From Brenneria bubanii (GTDB taxonomy: Bacteria > Pseudomonadota > Gammaproteobacteria > Enterobacterales > Enterobacteriaceae), in assembly GCF_022378355.1 (NCBI RefSeq), contig NZ_JAKMAJ010000012.1, positions 1 through 64,000 on the forward strand: a stretch of 64,000 bases of DNA. The letters run 5' to 3'. Below the pieces are notes generated by a model. The model was not told the origin of the DNA and searched no databases. It was given only the letters and a program-made list of their open reading frames with translations. The position numbers and the translations under genes are program-made. This document shows positions 23,877 to 33,438 of this stretch, piece by piece (the stretch's first letter is position 1; each line of letters begins with the position of its first letter).

Positions 23877-26071
23877 TGAATGAATACCAGCGGCTGGATC
23901 CATGCATTCGGAAGTGGATATACCAGCAGGGATGGGCAGACCTCAGGGAACTGCAAAAAAAAGCCATTCCACCGATATTAGCGGGCGATCGGGATGTATT
24001 GATCAGCGCCGCTACTGCCGCTGGTAAAACTGAAGCTTTTTTCCTGCCCGCCTGTTCTGCTATCGCGGATGTTCAAGGAGGCTTTGGTATTTTATACATT
24101 AGCCCGCTTAAGGCCCTGATTAACGATCAATATCGACGGCTGGAAAGCCTCGGAGATGCGTTGGAAATGCCGATCACGCCCTGGCACGGAGATGTTGCGC
24201 AGAGCAAAAAACTAAAAGCGAAGAAAAATCCTGCCGGTATTTTGCTTATCACCCCGGAATCACTGGAAGCAATGCTGATCCGCAACGCGGGATGGTTAAA
24301 GCAGGCTTTCACTCCACTGGCTTATATCGCCATTGATGAATTCCATGCCTTCATCGGTTCTGAGCGGGGTATGCAGCTTCTTTCTCTGTTAAACCGGGTC
24401 GATAACCTCTTGGGAAGAATCAACAATCCAGTACCCAGGGTCGCACTAAGCGCAACGCTGGGAGAACTGGAACAGGTACCTTTATCTCTGCGGCCAAATC
24501 AACGTCTGCCCTGCGACATTATTACCGACAGTCAGACTCACGCTACATTAAAAGTGCAGGTAAAAGGTTATCTGGAACCGCTGGCCACCTCGGGCCAGCA
24601 ACCCCCACTGTCGGCAGAGACGCAAATCTGCCATGATATCTTTCGCTTCTGTCGCGGTGACTCCCATCTGGTGTTCGCTAATAGTCGCAAGCGGACCGAA
24701 AGCATTGCCGCTACGCTTAGCGATCTTAGTGAAATGAACATCGTTCCCAACGAGTTCTTCCCCCATCACGGCTCGCTGTCCAGAGATCTACGTGAAACGC
24801 TGGAACAGCGGCTTCAGAAAGGCAACTTACCTACCACTGCGATCTGTACGATGACGCTGGAACTGGGTATCGACATCGGCAAAGTCAGTTCTGTCGTGCA
24901 GGTTACCCCCCCCCATTCCGTTGCCAGTCTGCGCCAACGAATGGGACGTTCCGGCAGGCGCGACTCTCCTGCCGTACTGAGAATGCTGATTGCCGAACAT
25001 GAACTGACGCCAACGTCGGGCATTGTCGATCAGCTCAGGCTCCAGCTTGTTCAGTCGCTGGCCATGATCCGCTTACTTATCGGCAGCAAATGGTTTGAGC
25101 CTGCCGATACCCGGCAGATGCACTATTCCACCCTGTTCCATCAGATCCTGGCGATCATAGCACAGTGGGGAGGCGTACGTGCGGATCAGCTCTGGTCGCA
25201 GCTATGTCAACAAGGGCCATTTCAGAAAGTCAGAATCGATGATTTCAAAACGTTGTTGATGCATATGGGAGAACTCCAATTTCTGACTCAGCTATCAAGC
25301 GGCGAACTGGTACTGGGCGTGGAAGGTGAGCGTCAGGTTAATCAATACACCTTCTACGCAGTGTTCAGCACGCCGGAAGAGTTTCGTATTGTGGCGGGGA
25401 GCAAAACATTGGGCTCTATCCCCGTTGATTCTCCACTGATGCCTGACCAACATATTATTTTCGGCGGACGACGCTGGAAAGTGATCGATATCGATAGCGA
25501 TAAAAAAGTTATTTACGTCGAGGCGACAAAAGGCGGGCAGCCACCTTTATTTGGCGGGCAAGGGATGTCCATTCATGATGTCGTCCGCCAGGAAATGCTC
25601 ACCATTTATCAGGAAGGTGACTACCGCATCACCATTGGCGATCGCAAGGCCGATTTTGCCGACTCCACCGCCAGAAGCCTGTTTGATGAAGGGCTACACT
25701 GTTTTCGCAACAATAATCTGGCTTCTGAATGCTTTATTCAGCAGGGGCAGCATGTCTACATTCTTCCCTGGCAGGGCGATCAAACCGTAAACACGCTGTC
25801 GGCATTACTTATCCAGCGCGGTTTCAAGGCGGGCTCATTTGCTGGTGTGGTTGAAGTGGAAAAAACCACGGTCACAGAGATTAAACAAGCGTTAGCCTGC
25901 GCGCTTCAGGAAGGTTTGCCATCCGAATCTCGTCTCGCCGAAAGCATCGCTGAAAAGTGCCTCGAAAAATATGATGAGTATTTACCGGAAGGATTACTGA
26001 CGCAGGAGTATGGGTTACGCGCTTTTAATGTTGAACGCGTTACGGAGTGGCTGCGGGGGCATTTACATTAA
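23873..26071 (+). CDS. Lhr/BrxHI-like DEAD/DEAH-box helicase
   Basis: A 732-aa superfamily 2 helicase with all core motifs: ISAATAAGKTEAFFLPA (I), YISPLKALINDQYRR (Ia), AIDEFHAF (II), LSATLGELE (III), FANSRKRTE (IV), HHGSLSRDLR, MTLELGIDIGKV (V) and RQRMGRSGRR (VI). The C-terminal 300 residues contain a winged-helix-like and Lhr-type region. Length and motif style fit BrxHI, the helicase partnered with BrxD. It should translocate on nucleic acid. It overlaps the ATPase gene by 4 nt and is followed after 10 bp by the large helicase-nuclease. Confidence 0.85.
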   Translation: MMNEYQRLDPCIRKWIYQQGWADLRELQKKAIPPILAGDRDVLISAATAAGKTEAFFLPACSAIADVQGGFGILYISPLKALINDQYRRLESLGDALEMPITPWHGDVAQSKKLKAKKNPAGILLITPESLEAMLIRNAGWLKQAFTPLAYIAIDEFHAFIGSERGMQLLSLLNRVDNLLGRINNPVPRVALSATLGELEQVPLSLRPNQRLPCDIITDSQTHATLKVQVKGYLEPLATSGQQPPLSAETQICHDIFRFCRGDSHLVFANSRKRTESIAATLSDLSEMNIVPNEFFPHHGSLSRDLRETLEQRLQKGNLPTTAICTMTLELGIDIGKVSSVVQVTPPHSVASLRQRMGRSGRRDSPAVLRMLIAEHELTPTSGIVDQLRLQLVQSLAMIRLLIGSKWFEPADTRQMHYSTLFHQILAIIAQWGGVRADQLWSQLCQQGPFQKVRIDDFKTLLMHMGELQFLTQLSSGELVLGVEGERQVNQYTFYAVFSTPEEFRIVAGSKTLGSIPVDSPLMPDQHIIFGGRRWKVIDIDSDKKVIYVEATKGGQPPLFGGQGMSIHDVVRQEMLTIYQEGDYRITIGDRKADFADSTARSLFDEGLHCFRNNNLASECFIQQGQHVYILPWQGDQTVNTLSALLIQRGFKAGSFAGVVEVEKTTVTEIKQALACALQEGLPSESRLAESIAEKCLEKYDEYLPEGLLTQEYGLRAFNVERVTEWLRGHLH

Positions 26072-26081
26072 GGGGAAGAAA

Positions 26082-29000
26082 ATGAGAAAGAACTGGACTA
26101 TTGAGGAAGATTGTAAGCTGCTAACCCTTGTGCGTCAGCACTTTTCCGAACTGGTCAGCCATGAGCGTCTAAATGCCACGATGCCGTTTAGTCAGCAACT
26201 CCACACAGCATTTGACTCACCTGACCGCGATGCAGCAGCGCTGCTACATCGCTTCAGACTAGCTGGAATATTGGAGTTTGCCGGACGTCCGGGAGGCGAT
26301 CCCGCTAAACAGCCGTTCCGCTGCCTGATAAACAATGATTTGGCGCTATACGATTACAGTCTCACCTTTCCGACGCTCAGGAAAGCATTGCATCCAGAGA
26401 CCGTTGCAGCAGCGCTAAACTACTTCACGATTAGCAATCCGCACGAGCCACTATCCAATACTATCAATGAAATCGCAACAGCTCTGCATCTTGCCCCCAT
26501 GCAGATAGAAAAGGTGCTAATCGAAAGCGGCCAAATCACCCTCAATAACTATCGTCAATATGAACGCGTTGGCGAGAAAACGACGAATAATAACCTGAAA
26601 ACTCTCATCTCCAGCCAAACGCCAGATACGACGCTGATTGAAGAGATTAACTCCTGTCGCGCCAGGGTCTCCCAGCTTTACGACGCCCATGAACGCGATG
26701 GCGCGGAGGTTATTTTCAGCTCAGACGGCACGGGGTTCGGCAAAAGCTATGGCGTAATTCAGGGATACGTCGACTATCTGACGCGCTTCGCCCAAACCCA
26801 GAAGCCAGATTACCTGTTTCCCGATGGTGGCTTTACCAACCTGCTGTTCATGTCACCGCAAAAATCACAAATCGACCTGGCCAGCAGCCAGAAAAATAAC
26901 ATTCTGGCTGCTGGCGGTGAGTTCATTTGCGTTCTCTCCCGTAAAGATATTGCCGACCTCGACTTTATGGACTGGGCCTCTGGCCTGAAAAACCGCAACC
27001 GCTATATTCAGTGGTACGAAGGGGCGAAAGGCAGCAAATATATCGGCGGCGCTATGCGTTCGCTCAATTATCATGTCTCGCAAATCGATCGTTGTGAAGA
27101 ACAGCTAGCAAAGCTGGCGACATATAGCACCCAGGATACCCGCTACGACAGGGAAATGCTCGACGAGCAACTTAAAAACAGCCGTCACAATATCCGCGAT
27201 GCGATTCAGTCAGCCTGTAAAGCACTCTTTGGGCCGGACAGTGAAGACACCTCCATTCAAGAATATATTCGCCGCGGACTGCTTGCTCGCAGAAAACGAG
27301 AGCTTAACGCGATGCAGGGGAAACCTGCAAAAATAAGCGTACACGAAGTCTACTTCGAGCTTATCAAGCAGGTATTGCCTTTCGAAGTTTGCCAGTATCG
27401 CCCGTCGGTGCTGTTAATGACCACCAACAAGTTTGACACATCAACTTACCGCCTGACGCCTCGTCAACGAGGCGAAGGCGTGCGTTTTGAGCCCGTGGAT
27501 TTTGACCTGCTCCTTGGCGGCAAGCTGAAACCCAAAGATCCGCAGATCAGCACCGTTGCGGCAGCAGGTCACTCCGAACAGGCAGCTTACCTTCGCAATG
27601 AACATTTCAGACGCAATCCAGACTGCCCTTTTCGCCGCAAGAATATCCGCTTCACGGTGATAATCGATGAACTGCATGAAGCCTACACCCGCCTTGAAGA
27701 AACGTGCCATGTGAAACTGGTCACACAGGAAAATAACCTGGCGCACGTTATCTCCGTTGCAGGACGCATTCACAACGCGGTACTCAGCCTGGAGCGCCGA
27801 AACAAGCCTAAAGAAGCACAAACGACCTTTGAGCAAGAGATGGTCAAATTCATCGCCACTCTGCGCAATTTACTGGCAGAAAAGTGCGAACTCTCATCCG
27901 GTACAACGCTGGGATCGATACTGGAGATGTTTCGCGACCAGTTGGGGGCATTTGAAGTCAACGGCGATGCCGCCGAACGCATCATTTCAATCACCCGCAA
28001 CGTCTTCAGCTTTAACCCCAAAATGTACGTCAATGAAGAGGGGCTGAAACGCATTCGTATGCGCAACAGCGAAGGCGACATAACGCGTACCGAGTTGTAT
28101 TACGAAGTTGAAAATGATGCCAGCGACACTAACCCCACCCTGCATGATCTGTTCCAGTTAGTCTCCGTCATCCTTGCCGCCTGCTCTGAAATCACCAACC
28201 GCGACTTTAAGCGCTGGGTAAAAAATGGCGGCCAAGATAACTCCAGCAGCCAGAATACGCCTTTGGGCCAGTTTGTCGACGCAGCCAATAACGTGGCCGG
28301 CGTAGTGCGCCATATCTTCGATCGCACCACCGATGAAAACTTGTTGATTGATCATTTCTACACTTACCTGCAGCCCAAAACTGTATTCACGATGACGCCG
28401 ATAGCTGAACTCAACTACGTGAACAGGGGAGCCGAGCGCACAATTATTCTGGCGTTCGAGATGGATCTGGTACAAGAGTTGCCCGAAGTCATGCTGCTGC
28501 GTTTATTAACCGGCACGCACAATAAAGTGATTGGGCTGAGCGCCACCAGCGGTTTTAGCCACACCAAAAACGGTAACTTCAATCGTCGTTTCCTGGCGCA
28601 CTATAGCCGCGACTTTGGCTACCAGATCGTTGAACGCGAAACAGCAGATATCGATACGCTTAAGGCATTACGCGAGCTGAGGGCCCGTATCCGCAATGTC
28701 AATTTCAGGGTGTTTGATGATAGGCAGCTAAAATTGACCGATATCTGCCAGAACAGCGACACTTTTCATAAGGTGTATAACGACTTTTTCAAAGCACTAA
28801 AAGAATCGCTGGAATACGACCTGAACAATACCTACAAACGGCGTCAGTACTACCGGGAGCTGGAAGCATTATTGCTTGCCGCCTACGAGGGTAAAAACAG
28901 CCTGATTCTGTCACTTTCAGGGGCGTTTAAGCGGGCCTTTATCAGCGCCTGGCGCACGCATCAAACAGCATGGCGCAAAGAGTACGGTATGTACTCCCGG

Positions 29001-30782
29001 TGCGACGAAAAAACGGATAATAGTAAGAAACATGATCAGATCCTGACCTTTACCCCATTCAAAGGGCGTCACACTGTCCATTTGGTCTTTTTCGATTCAC
29101 CGTTGGCCAATATCGAAGATATCAGGCGCGAAACCTATATCGATAGCAGCAACACCGTACTAGTTTTTATGAGCAGCTACAAAAGCGCGGGCACCGGCCT
29201 CAACTACTTTGTTAAATACCATGACGGCGATATTAATGATACAAGTGCGCCGCGTCTGGATGTCGATTTTCAACGCCTGGTACTCATCAACTCCTCGTTT
29301 TATAGCGAAGTAAAGGACAACAGCGCTAACCTTAATACATTACCCAACTACGTCACCGTGCTTAAACACTACGCCGATGACGATATTACCGTCCACAAGC
29401 TGGCCGATTTCAGCGTTAATTTCGCCCAGGGTGAAAATTATCGCCTGCTGATGGCCGAACATGATATGAGCCTGTTCAAAGTCGTCGTGCAGGCCGTAGG
29501 TCGGGTCGAGCGCCGCGATACGCTATTGAAAACAGAAATCTTTTTACCCCGCGACGTATTCCGTAATGTCGCATTCCAGTTCGCCACCCTCAGTGAAGAC
29601 AGCGGCAACGAAGTGGTATCAGAAAGCATGTCCTTGCTTAACCACCGCCTCATGGAGGAGTGCGAAAAACTGAGTCAGAGCCAGTCATTTAGTGATGCAG
29701 AACAGCGGCATGTGTTTGAACAGGCTATCGTAGAAAATGGTCGCCGCATCGATGCGGTTCACAAACGAGTCCTGAAAACCGACTGGATAAATCAGGTACG
29801 CGTGGGCAATGTCGATTATCTCGCACTGTGTAATTTATTCCGTGATCCTGACTCCTTTACCGATCCCCAGCGCTGGCTGGAAAAACTCCAGGCTAATCCC
29901 TTGTATGCCGCCAATCGACAAATGCAATCTATCCACAATGCCCTGTTTATCGATCGCCAACAGGGTAGCCAAACTATTTTACTTTGCCACAAACGCGGCC
30001 CAGATGGACTTGCCCACGGCGATTATTCCGCTCTATCGGACTTTGCTGGCGGTGCCAGAGTATATCAGCCAGAACTCACCCTCTTCCCGCAGTACAGAAA
30101 CGATGTCGATTATACCCCCGGCAACCTGGTGGGTGAGCTGATTAGTGAATGCGACAGGATTCAGAAAACGGCATTCGAAAAATGGGTGCCCAACCCCAGG
30201 CTGGTTCCGTTGCTCAAAGGCAATGTCGGCGAATTTCTTTTTGATAAGGTGCTGAAACATTATGGTGTGCCCCCTCTTACCGACCAGCAGGTATTTGAGC
30301 GCCTTGCGCCGTTGGTCTATGAGTTTTTTGACCGCTTTATTGAAGTGGGTGACGACCTGCTCTGCATCGACGTTAAACGCTGGGCGACGCAGTTGGACGA
30401 TTTGACGCGAGCAGAAGAAACGCTTGAGAAAAGCGGCAACAAGATTCGCCAGATCCGCAATATCGCCAACCAAAAGGCGGATACTGAGGGGCAGAAACAG
30501 ATCCAGGCGACGCTGGCAGGTCGTTACGAACGTATTCGATTTATCTATCTGAACGTCGCCTACAGCCAGAACCCCAATAATCTGATGTGGCAGGATAACG
30601 TGGATCACACGATCCACTACCTTAATCTGTTGCAGACTGACTACCAGTATTATCAGCCCAAAAATCGAGAGAGCGGACGTTCTCAGGAAAGATCGAAACT
30701 GCGCACTACGCTGGACATTAACCCGATGTTACTAACCCTGCTGGGTATAGAAAGATTGCCGACTAAAGGAAAAGCGTCATGA
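26082..30782 (+). CDS. Large SF2 helicase with C-terminal PD-(D/E)XK-like nuclease
   Basis: A 1566-aa protein from the ATG at 26082, chosen over an upstream in-frame start because AAGGGGAAG lies just before it. The N-terminus (NWTIEEDCKLLTLVRQHF) looks Myb/SANT-like. Helicase motifs: GTGFGKSYG near residue 220 (I), VIIDELHEAYTR near 528 (II), IGLSATSGF near 818 (III), SSYKSAGTGLN near 1025, and VVQAVGRVERRDT near 1136 (VI). The roughly 290-residue insert between II and III recalls DinG/XPD-type enzymes, but I see no clear four-Cys iron-sulphur site. Residues about 1380-1432 have GNVGEFLFDKVL and VGDDLLCIDVKRW, the E...D...xVK layout of a PD-(D/E)XK nuclease. Such helicase-nuclease fusions include DdmD; homology to it is unverified. 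Confidence 0.7.
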   Translation: MRKNWTIEEDCKLLTLVRQHFSELVSHERLNATMPFSQQLHTAFDSPDRDAAALLHRFRLAGILEFAGRPGGDPAKQPFRCLINNDLALYDYSLTFPTLRKALHPETVAAALNYFTISNPHEPLSNTINEIATALHLAPMQIEKVLIESGQITLNNYRQYERVGEKTTNNNLKTLISSQTPDTTLIEEINSCRARVSQLYDAHERDGAEVIFSSDGTGFGKSYGVIQGYVDYLTRFAQTQKPDYLFPDGGFTNLLFMSPQKSQIDLASSQKNNILAAGGEFICVLSRKDIADLDFMDWASGLKNRNRYIQWYEGAKGSKYIGGAMRSLNYHVSQIDRCEEQLAKLATYSTQDTRYDREMLDEQLKNSRHNIRDAIQSACKALFGPDSEDTSIQEYIRRGLLARRKRELNAMQGKPAKISVHEVYFELIKQVLPFEVCQYRPSVLLMTTNKFDTSTYRLTPRQRGEGVRFEPVDFDLLLGGKLKPKDPQISTVAAAGHSEQAAYLRNEHFRRNPDCPFRRKNIRFTVIIDELHEAYTRLEETCHVKLVTQENNLAHVISVAGRIHNAVLSLERRNKPKEAQTTFEQEMVKFIATLRNLLAEKCELSSGTTLGSILEMFRDQLGAFEVNGDAAERIISITRNVFSFNPKMYVNEEGLKRIRMRNSEGDITRTELYYEVENDASDTNPTLHDLFQLVSVILAACSEITNRDFKRWVKNGGQDNSSSQNTPLGQFVDAANNVAGVVRHIFDRTTDENLLIDHFYTYLQPKTVFTMTPIAELNYVNRGAERTIILAFEMDLVQELPEVMLLRLLTGTHNKVIGLSATSGFSHTKNGNFNRRFLAHYSRDFGYQIVERETADIDTLKALRELRARIRNVNFRVFDDRQLKLTDICQNSDTFHKVYNDFFKALKESLEYDLNNTYKRRQYYRELEALLLAAYEGKNSLILSLSGAFKRAFISAWRTHQTAWRKEYGMYSRCDEKTDNSKKHDQILTFTPFKGRHTVHLVFFDSPLANIEDIRRETYIDSSNTVLVFMSSYKSAGTGLNYFVKYHDGDINDTSAPRLDVDFQRLVLINSSFYSEVKDNSANLNTLPNYVTVLKHYADDDITVHKLADFSVNFAQGENYRLLMAEHDMSLFKVVVQAVGRVERRDTLLKTEIFLPRDVFRNVAFQFATLSEDSGNEVVSESMSLLNHRLMEECEKLSQSQSFSDAEQRHVFEQAIVENGRRIDAVHKRVLKTDWINQVRVGNVDYLALCNLFRDPDSFTDPQRWLEKLQANPLYAANRQMQSIHNALFIDRQQGSQTILLCHKRGPDGLAHGDYSALSDFAGGARVYQPELTLFPQYRNDVDYTPGNLVGELISECDRIQKTAFEKWVPNPRLVPLLKGNVGEFLFDKVLKHYGVPPLTDQQVFERLAPLVYEFFDRFIEVGDDLLCIDVKRWATQLDDLTRAEETLEKSGNKIRQIRNIANQKADTEGQKQIQATLAGRYERIRFIYLNVAYSQNPNNLMWQDNVDHTIHYLNLLQTDYQYYQPKNRESGRSQERSKLRTTLDINPMLLTLLGIERLPTKGKAS

Positions 30783-33010
30783 TCCCTAATCTGAATGAGC
30801 TGACAGATACCCCGATTGCCCGCACTAATTTGATCAAGCTTGGAGAAGATCAGCTGACGACCATCCAACGTCTATTGGCTCCGGTATCTAATATATATAC
30901 GATAGACTTTATGGTTCAGCGCTTTACTAAAGAGCGAAAAGAAAAATCCGCTGATTACTATGCGCGTATCCATCAGGAGGTTAAATCCTGTGTGCGGCAG
31001 AAGCTTGGTCTGGATGCCGGGCAGGACGTAAAATATGAGCTACATCTCTTACCCAATTACCAGCACGTCTATTTTTTCCTGGCGCCTGCCGCTGCACCGA
31101 ACAGCCCGGCTCATCGGACTTTGGCAGAACGCATTGAAACGCTTTGTCAGCAGCTCACCGCTGAAAATTATGACCTGTCTCGCCTGATTCAGGGATTGTT
31201 CAGTCTGCATTTAAAAATGGTAATGCTGGAACAAGCCAATGAACGCTTTTCGGTATCACCGACCTACTTCAACTCGACGCTCTATCTCAACGCTCGCCTG
31301 AGTCAGCCCGTCACGCAGAAAAGCGGCACTGGAGTGATGGAGGCATTCGAACTCGATATTTACGCATCAGAATATAACGAACTCGCCTTTACCCTGCACA
31401 AACGAAAATTTCTGGTTGAACCAGCGGATGAGTTGCATCTCCCTCTGGAAGATACTCACGTGTGGTTTAACATCGATAATCGTCGGCTCAAAGCCCGGCG
31501 TAAACTTGATGCCCGGGATAGCAAGCTGGACTTTTTCCGTGAACGCAGCGGCTATGGCGAATGCCAGGCCTACACCTATAACGTGGTCATGAATGCTGCC
31601 TGCGAGCGGCTCAGTGTACTAGAGATCCCGCACCAGCCTATCCCATTTCAGGCCACCCACGAGGTCAATCAGTTCACTACCGACCTAGATCAACAGCTGA
31701 CTAATACGCTGTTGGTGGTTAATAACGGCATCGAATTCAGCGCCACGCAAGAAGCTTATTTCTTTGACGCATTAACCTGCCAGTTCCCCGGATATCAACT
31801 CTGGCCGCTGGCGTCGCTTATACATTCTCAGCAAACCGGCTTTTCTGAGCTGCCTGCCAATACGTCCATTCTGGTTCTCAACGCGGTAGATGAAGAACGA
31901 AGCAACAGTATCCGCCGGCAAGATAATGAATCTGTTGAGTATGGTGATTTCTATGCTGCCTTTGTCGACGCTCGGAAACAACCTGAACTCAACTGGGATA
32001 CCTACACCCAGCTTAAGCTGGATCGTTTGCAAGGATGGTTAAATCAGCAGCCGCTGCCTGTTGTCTTGCAAGGTATGAATATTGATCGCAAATTACTGGA
32101 TGCGATTGATTTTATTAATGAACGATCGGCGAACAACCCTGCTCAATACGAAATCGATCTTACGAAGCCTCACAGCCGTCTCAAGTCAGCAGTTACCTTA
32201 CTAAACAGTAAGGTACGCCGAACAAAAACCGAACTATGGTTCAAAGAGAGCTTACTCAATCAGCACCATATTCCACTGTCAGACCTGACGGACGGCCACT
32301 ATACCGCCTATGCGGTACGTAAAACGAAAGGCAATCTCCCTTTGCTTGGATATGTTGAACTGAAAGTAGAGCACGGCCAGCTTAGAGTGGTAAGTACCGG
32401 GATCGCTGAAGGTAAATTAGATTGGTTATCGGTTGATCATCCCCCACTGGGACGGCTAAAAAAAATATTCGACAAAAGCTTCTATCTCTACGACCACGCC
32501 GCAGACGTCCTGCTTACCACCTACAACAGCGCGCGCGTGCCGCGCCTGATTGGCCCTGCTCAACTTAATATCGTCGATTCATACGCTTATCAGGAGCAAG
32601 AAAAAGCGCTGACGGAGCGTAAAGGGGATAAATTTAACGGGTATACCATTACTCGCTCGGCAAAACCGGAACAAAACGTACTGCCCTATCTGATATCACC
32701 AGGCCGTTCGAAACACGACTCGCTGACCAAAGCGCAAAAGATGAAGCACCACCATATTTACCTGCAACCGCATGAGAACGGGGTGTTTGTTCTGGTGAGC
32801 GATGCTCAGCCTACAAATCCTACTATTGCACGGCCTAACCTAGTGGAAAATCTGCTGATATGGGATGCCCGGGGCAAAGCCGTAGATGTATTTAGCCACC
32901 CGTTAACTGGCGTTTACCTCAATAGCTTCACCCTGGATATGCTCAGGAGCGGCGAAAGCAGTAAGAGTTCGATTTTTACCAAGCTTGCCCGGTTGATGGT
33001 GGAGAACTAA
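30779..33010 (+). CDS. 743-aa partner protein, possibly DdmE/pPIWI-like
   Basis: The last gene of the operon, its ATG overlapping the helicase-nuclease stop. I recognise no domain with confidence. The N-terminal half mixes helices and strands. Residues about 305-380 alternate strand and loop as in a Rossmann/MID-like fold (NTLLVVNNGIEFSA, TSILVLNAVDEE). The C-terminal 270 residues have YTAYAVRKTKGNLPLLGYVE, then HHHIYLQP, VFVLVSD and a PTIARPNLVENLL ending. Length, position after a helicase-nuclease and overall strand pattern suggest an Argonaute/PIWI-like guide-binding protein such as DdmE or pPIWI_RE; this is inference only. Alternatives are a YjiT/STY4851-type or wholly new family. Confidence 0.45.
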   Translation: MIPNLNELTDTPIARTNLIKLGEDQLTTIQRLLAPVSNIYTIDFMVQRFTKERKEKSADYYARIHQEVKSCVRQKLGLDAGQDVKYELHLLPNYQHVYFFLAPAAAPNSPAHRTLAERIETLCQQLTAENYDLSRLIQGLFSLHLKMVMLEQANERFSVSPTYFNSTLYLNARLSQPVTQKSGTGVMEAFELDIYASEYNELAFTLHKRKFLVEPADELHLPLEDTHVWFNIDNRRLKARRKLDARDSKLDFFRERSGYGECQAYTYNVVMNAACERLSVLEIPHQPIPFQATHEVNQFTTDLDQQLTNTLLVVNNGIEFSATQEAYFFDALTCQFPGYQLWPLASLIHSQQTGFSELPANTSILVLNAVDEERSNSIRRQDNESVEYGDFYAAFVDARKQPELNWDTYTQLKLDRLQGWLNQQPLPVVLQGMNIDRKLLDAIDFINERSANNPAQYEIDLTKPHSRLKSAVTLLNSKVRRTKTELWFKESLLNQHHIPLSDLTDGHYTAYAVRKTKGNLPLLGYVELKVEHGQLRVVSTGIAEGKLDWLSVDHPPLGRLKKIFDKSFYLYDHAADVLLTTYNSARVPRLIGPAQLNIVDSYAYQEQEKALTERKGDKFNGYTITRSAKPEQNVLPYLISPGRSKHDSLTKAQKMKHHHIYLQPHENGVFVLVSDAQPTNPTIARPNLVENLLIWDARGKAVDVFSHPLTGVYLNSFTLDMLRSGESSKSSIFTKLARLMVEN

Positions 33011-33191
33011 CGAATGTGGGGCGGTAATTCGTTATCGACGCCGCTCTGCCCCGGAGCTCCTGTGGATGTACAAGCAGGAAGGTATGTTCTTTTCATTTTT
33101 AGGACCCGCTATGTGGACATGACTCTACATATAACGAAGCCAATTCGCTAAATGACAATTTTTCGTGATAACCATCACAAAAACAAAGCGA

Positions 33192-33217
33192 TTTTTTATG
33201 GGGGCCTTAGTGGGGGC
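33192..33217 (+). repeat. G-rich arm-type repeat at right end of integrase island
   Basis: TTTTTTATGGGGGCC-TTAG-TGGGGGCG mirrors, in the same orientation, the GGGGGC pair at 12313-12336. It stands 60 bp before the degenerate tRNA tail and probably marks the right-hand arm-binding region of the P4-type integrase. The rest of 33011-33275 has no gene I can support. Confidence 0.5.
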
Positions 33218-33275
33218 GCTGTTTGGTCGTTTTTCCAACAAAACCAATAATAAACAGCATATTAATCGTCGATAT

Positions 33276-33294
33276 GATTCCGAGTCCGGCACCA
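33276..33294 (+). other. Right attachment site of the island (degenerate tRNA-Phe tail)
   Basis: GATTCCGAGTCCGGCACCA repeats the last part of the tRNA-Phe site at 12154-12204 with one G missing. It is followed at once by a strong terminator, as expected downstream of a tRNA gene. It therefore marks the original chromosomal flank and the right end of the 12205-33297 island. A further, weaker copy (TCCGAGTCCGACACCA) lies at 33439-33454 before the decayed integrase. Confidence 0.7.
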
Positions 33295-33300
33295 CTTATT

Positions 33301-33329
33301 AAAAAAACCAGCCTGATGGCTGGTTTTTT
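33301..33329 (+). terminator. Rho-independent terminator
   Basis: AAAACCAGCC (33304-33313), loop TGAT, GGCTGGTTTT (33318-33327), then TT. Its place 10 bp after the tRNA tail suggests it is the original tRNA-Phe terminator. Confidence 0.75.
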
Positions 33330-33438
33330 GCTTTTCAGAGAATGAACTCTTCATCGAACTCTGTTCGATGATTCGCCGCAAGCGGCTCACCCCTTCGGGG
33401 CCAGCGCATTAACGCGCGGTTCAATGCCTACGGCGTAG

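Noticed and set aside
20229-33010. Calling the operon BREX
   Set aside because: Only BrxD-like and BrxHI-like products are present; there is no PglX methylase, PglZ phosphatase, PglW kinase or PglY/BrxC-sized ATPase.
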